A stretch of 64,000 nucleotides of DNA from CAYPJE01 sp964410945 (GTDB lineage: Bacteria > Fidelibacterota > Marinisomatia > Marinisomatales > TCS56): NCBI GenBank assembly GCA_964410945.1, contig CAYPJE010000001.1:1-64000 (forward strand). The letters are read 5' to 3'. Shown here piece by piece: positions 9,220 through 18,365 of this stretch. The first letter of the stretch is position 1, and each line of letters starts with the position of its first letter. The notes beneath the pieces were generated by a model, which saw only the letters and a program-made list of their open reading frames with translations, made no database searches and was not told where the DNA came from. The position numbers were made by a program, and so were the translations under genes.

Positions 9220-10186
9220 TTACACAACTCAAATCAAACCGCATTTAAATAACTGTCTCACAGCCACCGATCTACCGCAGGGTGAAAAAATCACCGGAAA
9301 GGTCCGTGACACCTATCTGCTGGAAGATAAGCTGGTGCTCATAACTACTGACCGGCTCAGTGCCTTTGACCGTGTGCTGGCTTCAATTCCCTTCAAGGGC
9401 CAGGTGCTCAATCAGACCAGCGCCTGGTGGTTCGAAAAAACCAGACATATTTTGCCAAACCATGTACTGGGTATTCCCGATCCCAACGCCACACTGGGAA
9501 AAAAATGCACCGTTTTCCCGATTGAATTCGTGGTGCGGGGATATATCACCGGCTCCACCGATACGGCCCTGTGGACCCATTACAAAAACGGCTCCCGCAA
9601 TTACTGCGGCAATCCCCTGCCGGAAGGCCTGGTGAAAAACCAGAAGCTGGCGGCAAATATTATTACCCCCACCACCAAGGAAAAGGAACATGACCGGCCG
9701 ATCAGTCCGGAAGATATCGTCAGTGAAGGCTGGATGACCCAAGCCGACTGGGACTATTGTGCCGCTAAGGCGCTGGAACTGTTCCGGTTCGGTCAGGAAA
9801 TTGCTGCCAAACACGGCCTGATCCTGGTAGATACCAAATACGAAATGGGCCGTGATGCCAAGGGAAATATCCTGTTGATCGATGAAATCCATACCCCTGA
9901 CTCAAGCCGCTACTGGATCGCCGAAACCTACGATGAACGATTGGCTGCCGGTAACGAACCGCAGAATATCGACAAGGAATTCATCCGCCTCTGGTTCCGG
10001 GATAACTGCGACCCCTATAATGATGCCGATCTGCCACCGGCCCCGGATGAGCTGGTAATTGAATTATCCCGGCGCTATATTTATCTGTACGAGACCATCA
10101 CCGGTGAAAAATTCCAGTTCCCTGCCGCCGATCAGTCGATAGATCAGCGGATATTAGATAATATTACTCAAGCTCTCACGAGCTAA
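9212..10186 (+). CDS. purC: Phosphoribosylaminoimidazole-succinocarboxamide (SAICAR) synthase
   Basis: Condenses CAIR with aspartate using ATP. Recognised from GKVRDTY near residue 28, TTDRLSAFDRVL, FVVRGYITGSTDTALW, the KEKEHDRPIS substrate loop, LVDTKYEMG and LIDEIHTPDSSRYW. The 324 residues match the longer yeast/plant-like form rather than the ~240-residue E. coli form. I use ATG 9212, which overlaps the purQ stop by eight bases; an in-frame ATG at 9122 would add 30 residues that resemble nothing in the family and lie inside purQ. Confidence 0.95.
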   Translation: MNDYTTQIKPHLNNCLTATDLPQGEKITGKVRDTYLLEDKLVLITTDRLSAFDRVLASIPFKGQVLNQTSAWWFEKTRHILPNHVLGIPDPNATLGKKCTVFPIEFVVRGYITGSTDTALWTHYKNGSRNYCGNPLPEGLVKNQKLAANIITPTTKEKEHDRPISPEDIVSEGWMTQADWDYCAAKALELFRFGQEIAAKHGLILVDTKYEMGRDAKGNILLIDEIHTPDSSRYWIAETYDERLAAGNEPQNIDKEFIRLWFRDNCDPYNDADLPPAPDELVIELSRRYIYLYETITGEKFQFPAADQSIDQRILDNITQALTS

Positions 10187-10206
10187 TCCTGCAGGAAGGA
10201 GAAATT

Positions 10207-10599
10207 ATGCCTGCCATACTTATTATGGGGTCTGTCAGCGATAAGGACCACGTCAAAAAAATTACTTCCAGGCTGGATGAGCTTGGTATTGACAACCAGG
10301 AATATGTGGCCTCCGCACATAAACAACCCCTGGAAGTACTGGAAGTTTTAAATAAATACAACGATCGCAGTGATGTTGTATATATCACGATCGCCGGACG
10401 TTCCAATGCCCTTTCCGGCTTTGTGGCCGCCAACAGTGCTCATCCTACTCTGGCCTGTCCTCCATTCAAGGACAAGGTTGATATGATGGTTAATATTAAC
10501 TCTACCCTGCAAATGCCCAGCAAGGCGCCGGTCCTTACCGTGCTTGATCCCGGCAACTGTGCCCTGGCAGCGGAACGTATTTTAAAGATTAATTCCTGA
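10207..10599 (+). CDS. purE: Class II PurE, AIR carboxylase
   Basis: A 130-residue PurE with ILIMGSVSDKDH and SAHKQP at the nucleotide site. The central loop reads TIAGRSNALSGFVAANS, which is the class II signature also found in vertebrate PAICS and Treponema denticola PurE, instead of the class I AGGAAHLPG. Class II enzymes carboxylate AIR directly with CO2 and do not use N5-CAIR, so no PurK is needed; indeed no purK occurs in this otherwise complete cluster. A good ribosome site (AGGAAGGAG before ATG 10207) marks the start. The class assignment rests on family knowledge of that loop. Confidence 0.93.
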   Translation: MPAILIMGSVSDKDHVKKITSRLDELGIDNQEYVASAHKQPLEVLEVLNKYNDRSDVVYITIAGRSNALSGFVAANSAHPTLACPPFKDKVDMMVNINSTLQMPSKAPVLTVLDPGNCALAAERILKINS

Positions 10600-10604
10600 T
10601 CGGT

Positions 10605-11987
10605 ATGGATATCCCGGAGAAAAGTTATTTCCAGTTGACTGCCATCTCGCCAATAGACGGCCGTTACCAGAGTCAGCTGGCTGAACTCGGTATTTTCCTT
10701 TCCGAGTATGCTTTAATCAAGTACCGCCTCAAAGTAGAGGTGGAATATGTGATTGCCCTCAGCCTGGAAAAAAAGTTTACCGCCCTGACACCGCTGACCA
10801 CCGCCCAGCAAACCCAGATACGGAAACTATATCACGATTTCACTCCGGCCGATGCGGAACGGGTAAAGGAAATCGAGAACGAGACCCGCCACGATGTAAA
10901 AGCAGTGGAATATTATCTGCGGGAAAAAATCCAGAACACGCGACTTAAAAAACTGGGGCCCTGGCTGCATTTTGCCCTGACCTCGGAGGATGTTAATAAT
11001 CTCTCCTATTCCCTGATGTACTATGATGCCCTTAAGCATGCCATCATTCCACCGCTGAAAAAACTGTATCGTACCCTGCGCACCATGGCGCGCCGCAATA
11101 AGAATTTTGCGCTTCTTTCCCTGACCCACGGGCAACCGGCCACCCCGACCACCCTGGGTAAAGAGCTGGCTGTATTCGCCAGCCGTCTCGACCGGCAGAT
11201 CAGCTTTCTTCAACATCATAAATTGTTAGGCAAACTGGCCGGTGCCAGCGGTACCTGGGGCGCCCATGTTGTCGGTTTTCCGGAGGTGAACTGGCAGTCA
11301 TTCAGCGTCCGGTTTGTAAAGAGCCTGGGGCTGGAGCCGAATCTTACCAATACTCAAATTGAAGCCCACGATTCTTTGGCTGAGAGTTACCACGGACTGA
11401 TCAGAATCAATTCAATTTTACTTGATCTCTGCCGTGATACATGGACCTATATCAGCCGCGGGATTTTCCAGCAGAAAACGGTGGCCGGGGAAGTGGGGTC
11501 CAGTACGATGCCCCATAAGGTCAACCCGATCAAATTCGAGAATGCCGAGGGCAATCTGGGAATTGCCAGTTCCGTTCTGGATCACCTGGCAAAGAAACTT
11601 ACTGTTTCCCGCCTCCAGCGCGATCTGTCGGACAGTACCGCTATCCGGAACCAGTCGGTACCGGTAGCCCATTTGCTGTTGGCAATTAAGAATATTCAGT
11701 CCGGACTTGGGCGGTTACTGCCCAACCGGGCCGCCGCAAACGATGAACTGGACCAGCACTGGGAAGTGTTGGCCGAAGCGATTCAAACCATTCTGCGAAA
11801 GGCCGGTAAGGAAGATGCTTACGAGGCGCTGAAAGAAGCCACCCGCGGACATTCAATCGGCAAAGAAGATATCCGCGCCTTCGTGGCCGATCTTGATATA
11901 TCAGAAGAAGAACGTCTGAAATTGATGGATCTGACACCTCATAATTACATCGGGCTGGCTAAAGAAATTGTGGAGTTGCTGAAATAA
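10605..11987 (+). CDS. purB: Adenylosuccinate lyase
   Basis: Cleaves fumarate from SAICAR (to AICAR) and from adenylosuccinate (to AMP), thereby serving both halves of the pathway encoded here. The 460 residues follow the E. coli-type enzyme: AISPIDGRYQSQL at the start, TSEDVNNLSY, the catalytic-histidine segment SLTHGQPATPTTLGKE, and the fumarase/aspartase superfamily signature GSSTMPHKVNPI at about 298-310. The stop overlaps the purF start by one base, indicating coupled translation. Confidence 0.96.
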   Translation: MDIPEKSYFQLTAISPIDGRYQSQLAELGIFLSEYALIKYRLKVEVEYVIALSLEKKFTALTPLTTAQQTQIRKLYHDFTPADAERVKEIENETRHDVKAVEYYLREKIQNTRLKKLGPWLHFALTSEDVNNLSYSLMYYDALKHAIIPPLKKLYRTLRTMARRNKNFALLSLTHGQPATPTTLGKELAVFASRLDRQISFLQHHKLLGKLAGASGTWGAHVVGFPEVNWQSFSVRFVKSLGLEPNLTNTQIEAHDSLAESYHGLIRINSILLDLCRDTWTYISRGIFQQKTVAGEVGSSTMPHKVNPIKFENAEGNLGIASSVLDHLAKKLTVSRLQRDLSDSTAIRNQSVPVAHLLLAIKNIQSGLGRLLPNRAAANDELDQHWEVLAEAIQTILRKAGKEDAYEALKEATRGHSIGKEDIRAFVADLDISEEERLKLMDLTPHNYIGLAKEIVELLK

Positions 11988-13453
11988 TGTGTGGTGTAGT
12001 CGGGATAAAATCCTGTAAACCGGTGGCCGGGGAGCTCTATGAAGGCCTGATCCAACTGCAGCACCGGGGGCAGGATGCTGCCGGAATTATCACCTATAAC
12101 AAGCGTTTTCATATTAAAAAAGGCGTCGGTCTGGTTCGTGATATCTTTGACGAACATAATATGGCGCGCCTGCAGGGAAATATTGGCATCGGACAAACCC
12201 GTTATCCCACAGCCGGTGGCTATAGCCGGGAAGATGCCCAGCCGGTATGGACCGGTGTTCCTTACGGGATTGCCATGGCCCATAACGGGAACCTGGTCAA
12301 CCAGGAAGAACTGACCAACCAGCTCTACCATTCATATCGCCGACATATGAATTCAACCGTGGATGTGGAGGTGATCCTCCATTATTTCGGTGACGCCCTG
12401 AATCGGCTGGCCAATAATCCGGATCCACCTGAATTCTTTGACCAGATCTGTTCTGCTGTTGGTGAAATATTCAAATATGTAAGCGGGGCCTACTCGGTAA
12501 TCTCAACGATAATTGGCAAGGGAATGGTGGTCTTTCGTGATCCCCATGGAATCCGGCCCCTCACCAAGGGCGAACGCCATAACGAGGATGGGGGTACCGA
12601 CTATATTTTCTGTTCCGAAACATCGGTTTATTATTCCCTTGGGTTTGAGCATGTCGGAGATGTTCAACCCGGAGAAGTAATCTATATACCGGAAGACGGT
12701 CCACCTCAAAGCAGAATATTAACAGAAAAACCGTTGTCGCCCTGCGTTTTCGAATATGTGTATTTCGCCCGGCCGGATACGACCATGAACGCGGTAAACG
12801 TTTACCGGTCACGGCTGCGCATGGGCCAGAATCTGGCGGAACAATGGATGAAAAAATATCCTGATGATCTGCCCGATATTGTTATCCCGGCTCCTTCCAC
12901 CGCAAATACCGCCGCTCTATCGTTCGCCCAGGAACTGGGGGTGCGCTATTCAGAGGGATTGTATAAAAACCCCTTTATTGGTCGCACATTCATCATGCCT
13001 GGTCAAGAAGAGCGGGAACAATCGGTACGCTACAAACTGGTACCACAGGAACTGGAAATTCGTAATAAAAAGGTTTTAATTGTAGACGATAGTATTGTCC
13101 GGGGAACCACCAGCCGGGAGATTGTCAGAATGGTTCGAGAGTTCGGTGCCACAAAAGTATTTTTTGTCTCTGCCTGCCCACCGGTCAAATCGCCCTGTTT
13201 CTATGGCGTAAATATTCCCACGCGCGGCGAACTCATTGCCTCAAGCATGACCATGGACGAGATCGCCGAATTTATGGAAGTGGATAAACTACTGTATCAG
13301 GATATCGATGATTTATTGGAGGCGGTAACCCGCAAGGGAGACCATCATATTCATCGCCCCTGTATGGCTTGCCTGGACGGGCAATACATTACAGGTGATG
13401 TTGATGATGAAAAAATGTTCCAGTTCGAGGCGCAACAAGCAACCAGGGAGTAG
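11987..13453 (+). CDS. purF: Amidophosphoribosyltransferase
   Basis: Commits PRPP to purine synthesis by replacing pyrophosphate with glutamine-derived ammonia. Cys2 directly after Met is the Ntn nucleophile (MCGVVGI), so no propeptide is predicted; LQHRGQDAAGI and NGNLVNQEEL complete the glutaminase half. The PRPP-binding loop VLIVDDSIVRGTTS lies near 361-374 and EREQSVRYKL is the flexible-loop region. The 488-residue length and lack of a propeptide resemble the E. coli class rather than the Bacillus iron-sulfur class. It begins within the purB stop codon (TAATG). Confidence 0.96.
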   Translation: MCGVVGIKSCKPVAGELYEGLIQLQHRGQDAAGIITYNKRFHIKKGVGLVRDIFDEHNMARLQGNIGIGQTRYPTAGGYSREDAQPVWTGVPYGIAMAHNGNLVNQEELTNQLYHSYRRHMNSTVDVEVILHYFGDALNRLANNPDPPEFFDQICSAVGEIFKYVSGAYSVISTIIGKGMVVFRDPHGIRPLTKGERHNEDGGTDYIFCSETSVYYSLGFEHVGDVQPGEVIYIPEDGPPQSRILTEKPLSPCVFEYVYFARPDTTMNAVNVYRSRLRMGQNLAEQWMKKYPDDLPDIVIPAPSTANTAALSFAQELGVRYSEGLYKNPFIGRTFIMPGQEEREQSVRYKLVPQELEIRNKKVLIVDDSIVRGTTSREIVRMVREFGATKVFFVSACPPVKSPCFYGVNIPTRGELIASSMTMDEIAEFMEVDKLLYQDIDDLLEAVTRKGDHHIHRPCMACLDGQYITGDVDDEKMFQFEAQQATRE

Positions 13454-13456
13454 GTT

Positions 13457-14770
13457 ATGAACATCCTGTTAATTGGATCAGGTGCCCGGGAGCATGCAAT
13501 CGCACGGGCCGTTATTCGCTCACCCCAGAACGCAAAATTATTCTGCCTTGCCAGCAGTGTCAATCCTGGTATCAGGCAATTATGCATAAAATACATCGTT
13601 GGTAATATCAATGATCCAAACGAGGCAACCGAATTTGCAATCGCTAATGATATCCAGATTGCTGTAATTGGTCCGGAAGCACCTTTAGCTGCTGGAGTGG
13701 CTGATGCTTTATGGCAAGCACGAATACCCTGTGTGGGACCAAAAAAAGGCCTGGCTCAATTGGAAACCAGCAAGGCCTTTACCCGCAACCTGCTTTCCAA
13801 ATACAGCGTACCCGGTGGTCCACGTTTCCGGGTGTTTGATTCCATGGAAGGCGTGCCAGAATACCTCACTGAGCTGGGTGACCTGTACGTCGTGAAGTAT
13901 GACGGCCTGATGGGCGGTAAAGGTGTAAAGGTAGCCGGAGACCATTTAGCCAGTCACGCCGAGGCACTGGCCTACTGCCAGGAGCTGGTTAACGGCAATA
14001 AATCATTTGTGATTGAAGAAAAGCTGCTTGGGCAGGAATTCTCATTGATGAGTTTCTGTGATGGCCGCCATCTGGCCCACATGCCGGCGGTCCAGGACCA
14101 TAAGCGAGCCTACGAAGGTGATACCGGCCCCAACACCGGTGGTATGGGATCCTATTCCGACGCCAACCACTCCCTGCCATTCCTTTCATCCCGGGACATC
14201 TCCGAGGCCCAGGCAATCAACATGGCCACCATGCAGGCTTTGGAAGAAGAATTTAGTGAGGGTTATAAGGGAATTTTATATGGCGGTTTCATCGCTACTG
14301 CCAATGGCGTCAAATTAATTGAATATAATGCCCGCTTCGGTGACCCGGAATGCATGAATCTGCTGGCCATTCTGGAAAGTGATTTTGTTGTGATCTGTGA
14401 AGCCATCGTTAATGGTGGCTTGACACAGGAAATGGCTGTTTTTTCAAATCGGGCCACAGTCTGTAAATATGCCGTACCGGAAGGTTACCCCGACGCACCG
14501 GTGAAAAATAAACCAATCGATATTTCCGGTGTGGAAAATCAGGATCAGCTGTATCTGGCAGCCGTTGATGAAAAGCCGAATGGTCTATACGAGACCGGAT
14601 CACGTACCGCCGCTGTGGTTGGCATTGCTGATTCACTACCTGAAGCAGAATCAATTGCCCAGAAAGAAATTGAACGTATTGCCGGACCGGTCTTTTTCCG
14701 GAAGGATATCGGAACTGATGATTTAGTCCAAAAACGTATCAAACATATGAATGAATTGAGGATCAAGTGA
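13457..14770 (+). CDS. purD: Phosphoribosylamine-glycine ligase (GAR synthetase)
   Basis: ATP-grasp ligase forming GAR from phosphoribosylamine and glycine, the step after PurF. The N-terminal fold starts NILLIGSGAREHAIA; GPEAPLAAGVAD, the ATP-grasp lysine region VVKYDGLMGGKGV, the QDHKRAYEGDTGPNTGGMG loop and YNARFGDPE metal-ligand motif are all present in order. Length (437) is normal. It starts three bases after purF and its stop overlaps the purN ATG. Confidence 0.96.
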   Translation: MNILLIGSGAREHAIARAVIRSPQNAKLFCLASSVNPGIRQLCIKYIVGNINDPNEATEFAIANDIQIAVIGPEAPLAAGVADALWQARIPCVGPKKGLAQLETSKAFTRNLLSKYSVPGGPRFRVFDSMEGVPEYLTELGDLYVVKYDGLMGGKGVKVAGDHLASHAEALAYCQELVNGNKSFVIEEKLLGQEFSLMSFCDGRHLAHMPAVQDHKRAYEGDTGPNTGGMGSYSDANHSLPFLSSRDISEAQAINMATMQALEEEFSEGYKGILYGGFIATANGVKLIEYNARFGDPECMNLLAILESDFVVICEAIVNGGLTQEMAVFSNRATVCKYAVPEGYPDAPVKNKPIDISGVENQDQLYLAAVDEKPNGLYETGSRTAAVVGIADSLPEAESIAQKEIERIAGPVFFRKDIGTDDLVQKRIKHMNELRIK

Positions 14771-15360
14771 TGGCACCGCTCAGATTGGGCGTGCTTGGCT
14801 CCACCAAAGGCACCGACCTGCAGGCCATCATTGAGGCCATCAACAAAGGTATCATCGACGCTTCAATAGAAATTGTAATCAGCAACCGTTCCAAGGCTTT
14901 CATTCTGGAGCGGGCTGAAAATCACGGTGTCAGGCATATTTTCATCAGCCACAAGGGCCAGACCCGGGAAGAATTCGACGCCCTGATGACAGCCGAACTC
15001 CGGAAATATGACGTAGACCTGGTCCTGCTGATCGGTTTCATGCGTATCCTGTCGGCCGATTTCTGCCGTGAATGGGATGGCAAGGTACTGAATGTCCACC
15101 CATCATTGCTGCCAAAATATGCCGGCGGTATGGATACCAACGTCCACGAGGAAGTGCTGGCCAACAACGAAACCGAGACGGGCTGTACTATTCATCTGGT
15201 TACGGCCGCAGTTGATGAGGGACCGATTGTTATCCAGAAGAAATGTGCTGTTGAGCCTGATGACACGCCCGAAACCCTGAAAGCCAAGGTTCAGAAATTG
15301 GAAGGTAAAGCCTTTATTGAAGTAATTAAACGATATTCCAAAACTGGAAATTTGGAATAA
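14770..15360 (+). CDS. purN: Phosphoribosylglycinamide formyltransferase
   Basis: Transfers a formyl group from 10-formyl-THF to GAR. Folate-binding and catalytic elements include LIGFMRILS, NVHPSLLPKYAGGMDTNVH (the N-H-pair) and GCTIHLVTAAVDEGPIV with the catalytic aspartate in DEGP. I use ATG 14770, inside the purD stop; a GTG at 14767 is equally possible. The AGGMDTNVHEEVL variant of the active-site loop differs from the E. coli PGxH form but is a known subtype. The 3' end of the gene runs into the TTCCAA repeat cluster; ATTCCAAA (15335-15342) and TTTGGAAT (15351-15358) form an 8-bp hairpin across its last codons. Confidence 0.93.
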   Translation: MAPLRLGVLGSTKGTDLQAIIEAINKGIIDASIEIVISNRSKAFILERAENHGVRHIFISHKGQTREEFDALMTAELRKYDVDLVLLIGFMRILSADFCREWDGKVLNVHPSLLPKYAGGMDTNVHEEVLANNETETGCTIHLVTAAVDEGPIVIQKKCAVEPDDTPETLKAKVQKLEGKAFIEVIKRYSKTGNLE

Positions 15361-15465
15361 TTTTGGAATTACACCTTGTTTCCATGGAATAATATTCCAA
15401 TATTGCGTACACAAATAAGGAGTAATATTCCAATCAACAACTTAAATAGCGGCATAATATTCCAA
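15334..15465. repeat. Cluster of TATTCCAA / TTGGAATA short repeats
   Basis: Between purN and the ATPase gene, AATATTCCAA occurs three times in one orientation (15391-15400, 15424-15433, 15456-15465), with TATTCCAA at 15334-15341, and the reverse sequence TTGGAAT(A/T) at 15352-15359 and 15363-15370. TGGAAT at 15385-15390 also pairs with the next ATTCCA across three bases. This is far above chance for 132 bases. It could be an operator array for the inserted ATPase gene, or a footprint of its insertion. Confidence 0.7.
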
Positions 15466-15486
15466 AACCATGTCTATTGACCATTA

Positions 15487-16683
15487 ATGAAAAACCGATT
15501 ATTATTTGATACGATTAAAGATCATTTACCAAAGAAGCAAATTACTTTACTGCTGGGGGCTCGGCAGACAGGTAAAACAACTCTTTTAAAAGAACTGGAG
15601 AAATTTTTATCTAAGACAAATACTCAATCGGTTTTTGTTACATTAGAGGACAAATCTCTATTAGGGGTGTTAAACCAGAATCCTAAAAATATTTTCCAGT
15701 TTATCCCCCCGCTAAGCAAAGATGAAAGATTTCATATATTTATTGATGAAATTCAATACCTCGACGACCCGTCTAATTTCTTGAAATACTTGTACGATGA
15801 ATATCAAAATCAACTAAAATTGATTGCAACCGGTTCATCTGGTTTTTACATCGATAAAAAGTTCAAGGATTCACTGGCCGGCAGAAAACGTATTTTTCAT
15901 TTGCCAACAATGGGATTCAAAGAATTTCTAATGTTTAAAGACCGGGAGGAAATCTCACAATACGTTCATTCAAGTGTTCTACCCTTAACTTACAAACCAG
16001 AACTCCATAGATTATTTGCAGAATACTTACTTTATGGCGGTTATCCCGAAGTAGTACTGGAATCTTCGCCGAGCGAAAAACAAAATATCCTCAGGGAATT
16101 AGCACGCTCTTATGTAAAAAAAGATGCTCTTGAATCAACTGTCCACTATCCTGATTTATATATGAAAATACTGATGCTTGTAGCTGCTCAAATTGGTGGT
16201 CAGCTTAACATTAATTCAATTTGTAAAAAATTTCGGGTGAAATTTGAGACTGTGGAATCTTATTTACGATTAATGGAAAAATCGTTTCACATTTCCTTAG
16301 TTACACCTTTTGTGCGCAATGTTTCCACAGAATTACGGAAAATGAAAAAAGCATATTTCAACGACCTTGGACTGCGGAATTATTTTGTCAATAATTTCAA
16401 TCCGCTTGGGCTAAATGAAGATCGGGGAGAATTGCTTGAGAACTATGTTTTCCGACTACTGTCAGATACATTTGACCCAGAAGATATCCACTACTGGCGT
16501 ACGCAGAAAAAACAGGAAGTTGACTTTATTGTCCAAGAGAATAGCGCTCTTGAAATTAAATTTTCCAAGGAGTCATATAAGCCCTCTAAATACAAATTTT
16601 TCTGTACTAATTATCCGGATATCCCATTAAAATTTATTCATTGGGATAATGTCCTTGAATATAATCCAAACACTAACACTTGA
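15487..16683 (+). CDS. AAA-family ATPase with DUF4143 C-terminal domain
   Basis: A 398-residue protein with a Walker A at 24-31 (GARQTGKT), a Walker B near 90 (FIDEIQYL) and a sensor-like ATGSSGFY, followed by the DUF4143 region (YFNDLGLRNYFVNNF, RGELLENYVF, HYWRTQKKQEVDFIV, LEIKFS), whose E-VDF-EIK arrangement resembles a PD-(D/E)XK nuclease-like core. Function is unknown; the family is widespread, often on mobile or variable DNA. Its codons are clearly richer in A and T than the purine genes on either side, and it separates purN from purH, so recent insertion into the operon is likely. It is transcribed in the same direction as its neighbours, which would preserve read-through to purH. Confidence 0.88.
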   Translation: MKNRLLFDTIKDHLPKKQITLLLGARQTGKTTLLKELEKFLSKTNTQSVFVTLEDKSLLGVLNQNPKNIFQFIPPLSKDERFHIFIDEIQYLDDPSNFLKYLYDEYQNQLKLIATGSSGFYIDKKFKDSLAGRKRIFHLPTMGFKEFLMFKDREEISQYVHSSVLPLTYKPELHRLFAEYLLYGGYPEVVLESSPSEKQNILRELARSYVKKDALESTVHYPDLYMKILMLVAAQIGGQLNINSICKKFRVKFETVESYLRLMEKSFHISLVTPFVRNVSTELRKMKKAYFNDLGLRNYFVNNFNPLGLNEDRGELLENYVFRLLSDTFDPEDIHYWRTQKKQEVDFIVQENSALEIKFSKESYKPSKYKFFCTNYPDIPLKFIHWDNVLEYNPNTNT

Positions 16684-16707
16684 ACACCTTAACACCAGAG
16701 CACAACC

Positions 16708-18264
16708 ATGTTAAAAAACCCCACTCTCAACCAGTCCAAAATTAAGATCAACCGCGCCCTGATATCGGTCTTCGACAAACAGGGTCTGAAACCATTCGCC
16801 CGGGCGCTGTATGATAACGGCGTGGAAATCTTATCAACAGGTGGAACCGCCCGCAATTTGCGGGAGGCCGGTATTCCTGTGATTGACGTCTCTGATTACA
16901 CCAAGTTCCCGGAGATCATGGATGGCCGGGTCAAAACAATTAATCCTCTGGTTGAAGGTGGAATTTTAGGCCTGCGTGACCAGCATACCGCCGACGCAGA
17001 AGCCAATGGCATCAAATGGATCGACCTGGTGGTCTGTAATCTGTACCCCTTCGCTGAAACAATATCCAAAGAGGATGTTTCCCTGGCCACCGCCCTGGAA
17101 AACGTGGACATAGGTGGCCCAACCATGCTGCGCAGTGCTGCCAAGAATGTCGGGTGGGTTGGCGTCGTCGTTAATCCTGACGATTACGATACAGTTATCG
17201 ATGAAATCACCGGTCAGGGTGGACTGACCTTTGAAACACGTAAAAAATTCTGTGCTACCGCCTTTGGCCATACCGCCCAATATGACACCCTGATCCATAA
17301 CCACCTGAAAGATGAGCGGCTGTCGGACGATTTTTCAATCACCTTCAATAAATTTTATGAATTGCGCTATGGCGAAAATCCCCACCAGATTGCTGCGGCT
17401 TATAAGCTGCCACTGCAGACCGGACCAAATGTATTGAATGCCAAGATTCATCAGGGAAAGAAATTATCCTATAATAATATCATGGATGCGGACGGCGCCT
17501 TGGCCTGCCTGAAGGAATTCAATGAACCGGCCTGTGTGGTGGTTAAACATGCTAATCCCTGCGGTGTTGCGGTGGGTACTGAAATCACTGATATCTACGA
17601 ACGGGCTTTCAACGCTGATGCCCTCAGCGCTTTTGGCGGTATCATTGCCTTGAACCAGACCTGCACGGCGGCCGTAGCGGAAGCAATTACCAAAGTTTTT
17701 GTGGAAATCGTGCTGGCTCCCGATTATGAGCCGACGGCACTTGAAATCCTGGCTAAGAAGAAGAATTTGCGCGTGCTCGAACTGGGTTCAATTCCCGCCC
17801 CGGAAGCCAAATTAAAGTACCGTTATGTGGATGGTGGCTTGCTGGTCCAGGATACCGACCTGAAGGTTATTTCCCAAGATGATTTAAAGGTCGTAACCAA
17901 AAAACAGCCCAGTGATGAGGAAGTAGCCACCATGTTGTTTGGCTGGAAGGTACTCAAGCATGTAAAGTCCAACGGTATTCTGGTGGCCAATGGCAACACC
18001 ACGGCGGGAATTGGGGCCGGACAGGTTTCGCGGGTGGATGCGGTTGACATCGCCATCCGTAAATCCGGTGACCGGGCCCGGGGTGGTATCCTGGCTTCCG
18101 ATGCTTTCTTCCCCTTCCGGGACAGTATTGACAAGATCGCTCCCAGCGGGATCAAGGCTGTGATCCAGCCCGGTGGTTCGATCCGCGACGAAGAGGTTAT
18201 CGCCGCCTGTGATGAGCATGATATCGCCATGGTCTTTACAGGCAATCGTTGTTTTAAGCATTAA
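16708..18264 (+). CDS. purH: Bifunctional AICAR formyltransferase / IMP cyclohydrolase
   Basis: Completes IMP. Residues 1-200 are the MGS-like cyclohydrolase domain (ALISVFDKQGL, STGGTARNLREAG, GRVKTINP); the rest is the formyltransferase (LRYGENPHQ near 219, KHANPCGVA near 280, DALSAFGGIIALN, and the closing PGGSIRDEEVI...FTGNRCFKH). All 518 residues are in one frame. Separated from purN by the ATPase insertion but otherwise part of the same cluster; 24 bases lie between the ATPase stop and this ATG. Confidence 0.96.
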   Translation: MLKNPTLNQSKIKINRALISVFDKQGLKPFARALYDNGVEILSTGGTARNLREAGIPVIDVSDYTKFPEIMDGRVKTINPLVEGGILGLRDQHTADAEANGIKWIDLVVCNLYPFAETISKEDVSLATALENVDIGGPTMLRSAAKNVGWVGVVVNPDDYDTVIDEITGQGGLTFETRKKFCATAFGHTAQYDTLIHNHLKDERLSDDFSITFNKFYELRYGENPHQIAAAYKLPLQTGPNVLNAKIHQGKKLSYNNIMDADGALACLKEFNEPACVVVKHANPCGVAVGTEITDIYERAFNADALSAFGGIIALNQTCTAAVAEAITKVFVEIVLAPDYEPTALEILAKKKNLRVLELGSIPAPEAKLKYRYVDGGLLVQDTDLKVISQDDLKVVTKKQPSDEEVATMLFGWKVLKHVKSNGILVANGNTTAGIGAGQVSRVDAVDIAIRKSGDRARGGILASDAFFPFRDSIDKIAPSGIKAVIQPGGSIRDEEVIAACDEHDIAMVFTGNRCFKH

Positions 18265-18365
18265 AGACAATGATTGTACAGATTTTTAACTAATTGAATT
18301 AGAAGGTTTTTAAATATATTATTCATCTGATTAAATCTGTGTAATCAGCGGTTAAAAGAGGTTTT

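Noticed and set aside
15334..15465. Possible CRISPR array suggested by the AATATTCCAA copies
   Set aside because: Units are only 10 bases, the intervening segments are short and unequal in character, and no cas genes are near.
15487..16683. Transposase or insertion sequence for the AT-rich gene in the purine operon
   Set aside because: The protein is an AAA ATPase with DUF4143, not a transposase, and no terminal inverted repeats or target duplication were found.
18325..18356. Sequence resembling a frequent dispersed motif (AAATCTGTGTAATCAG) before the aldo/keto reductase
   Set aside because: It is present only once in this window, so repetition cannot be shown here.
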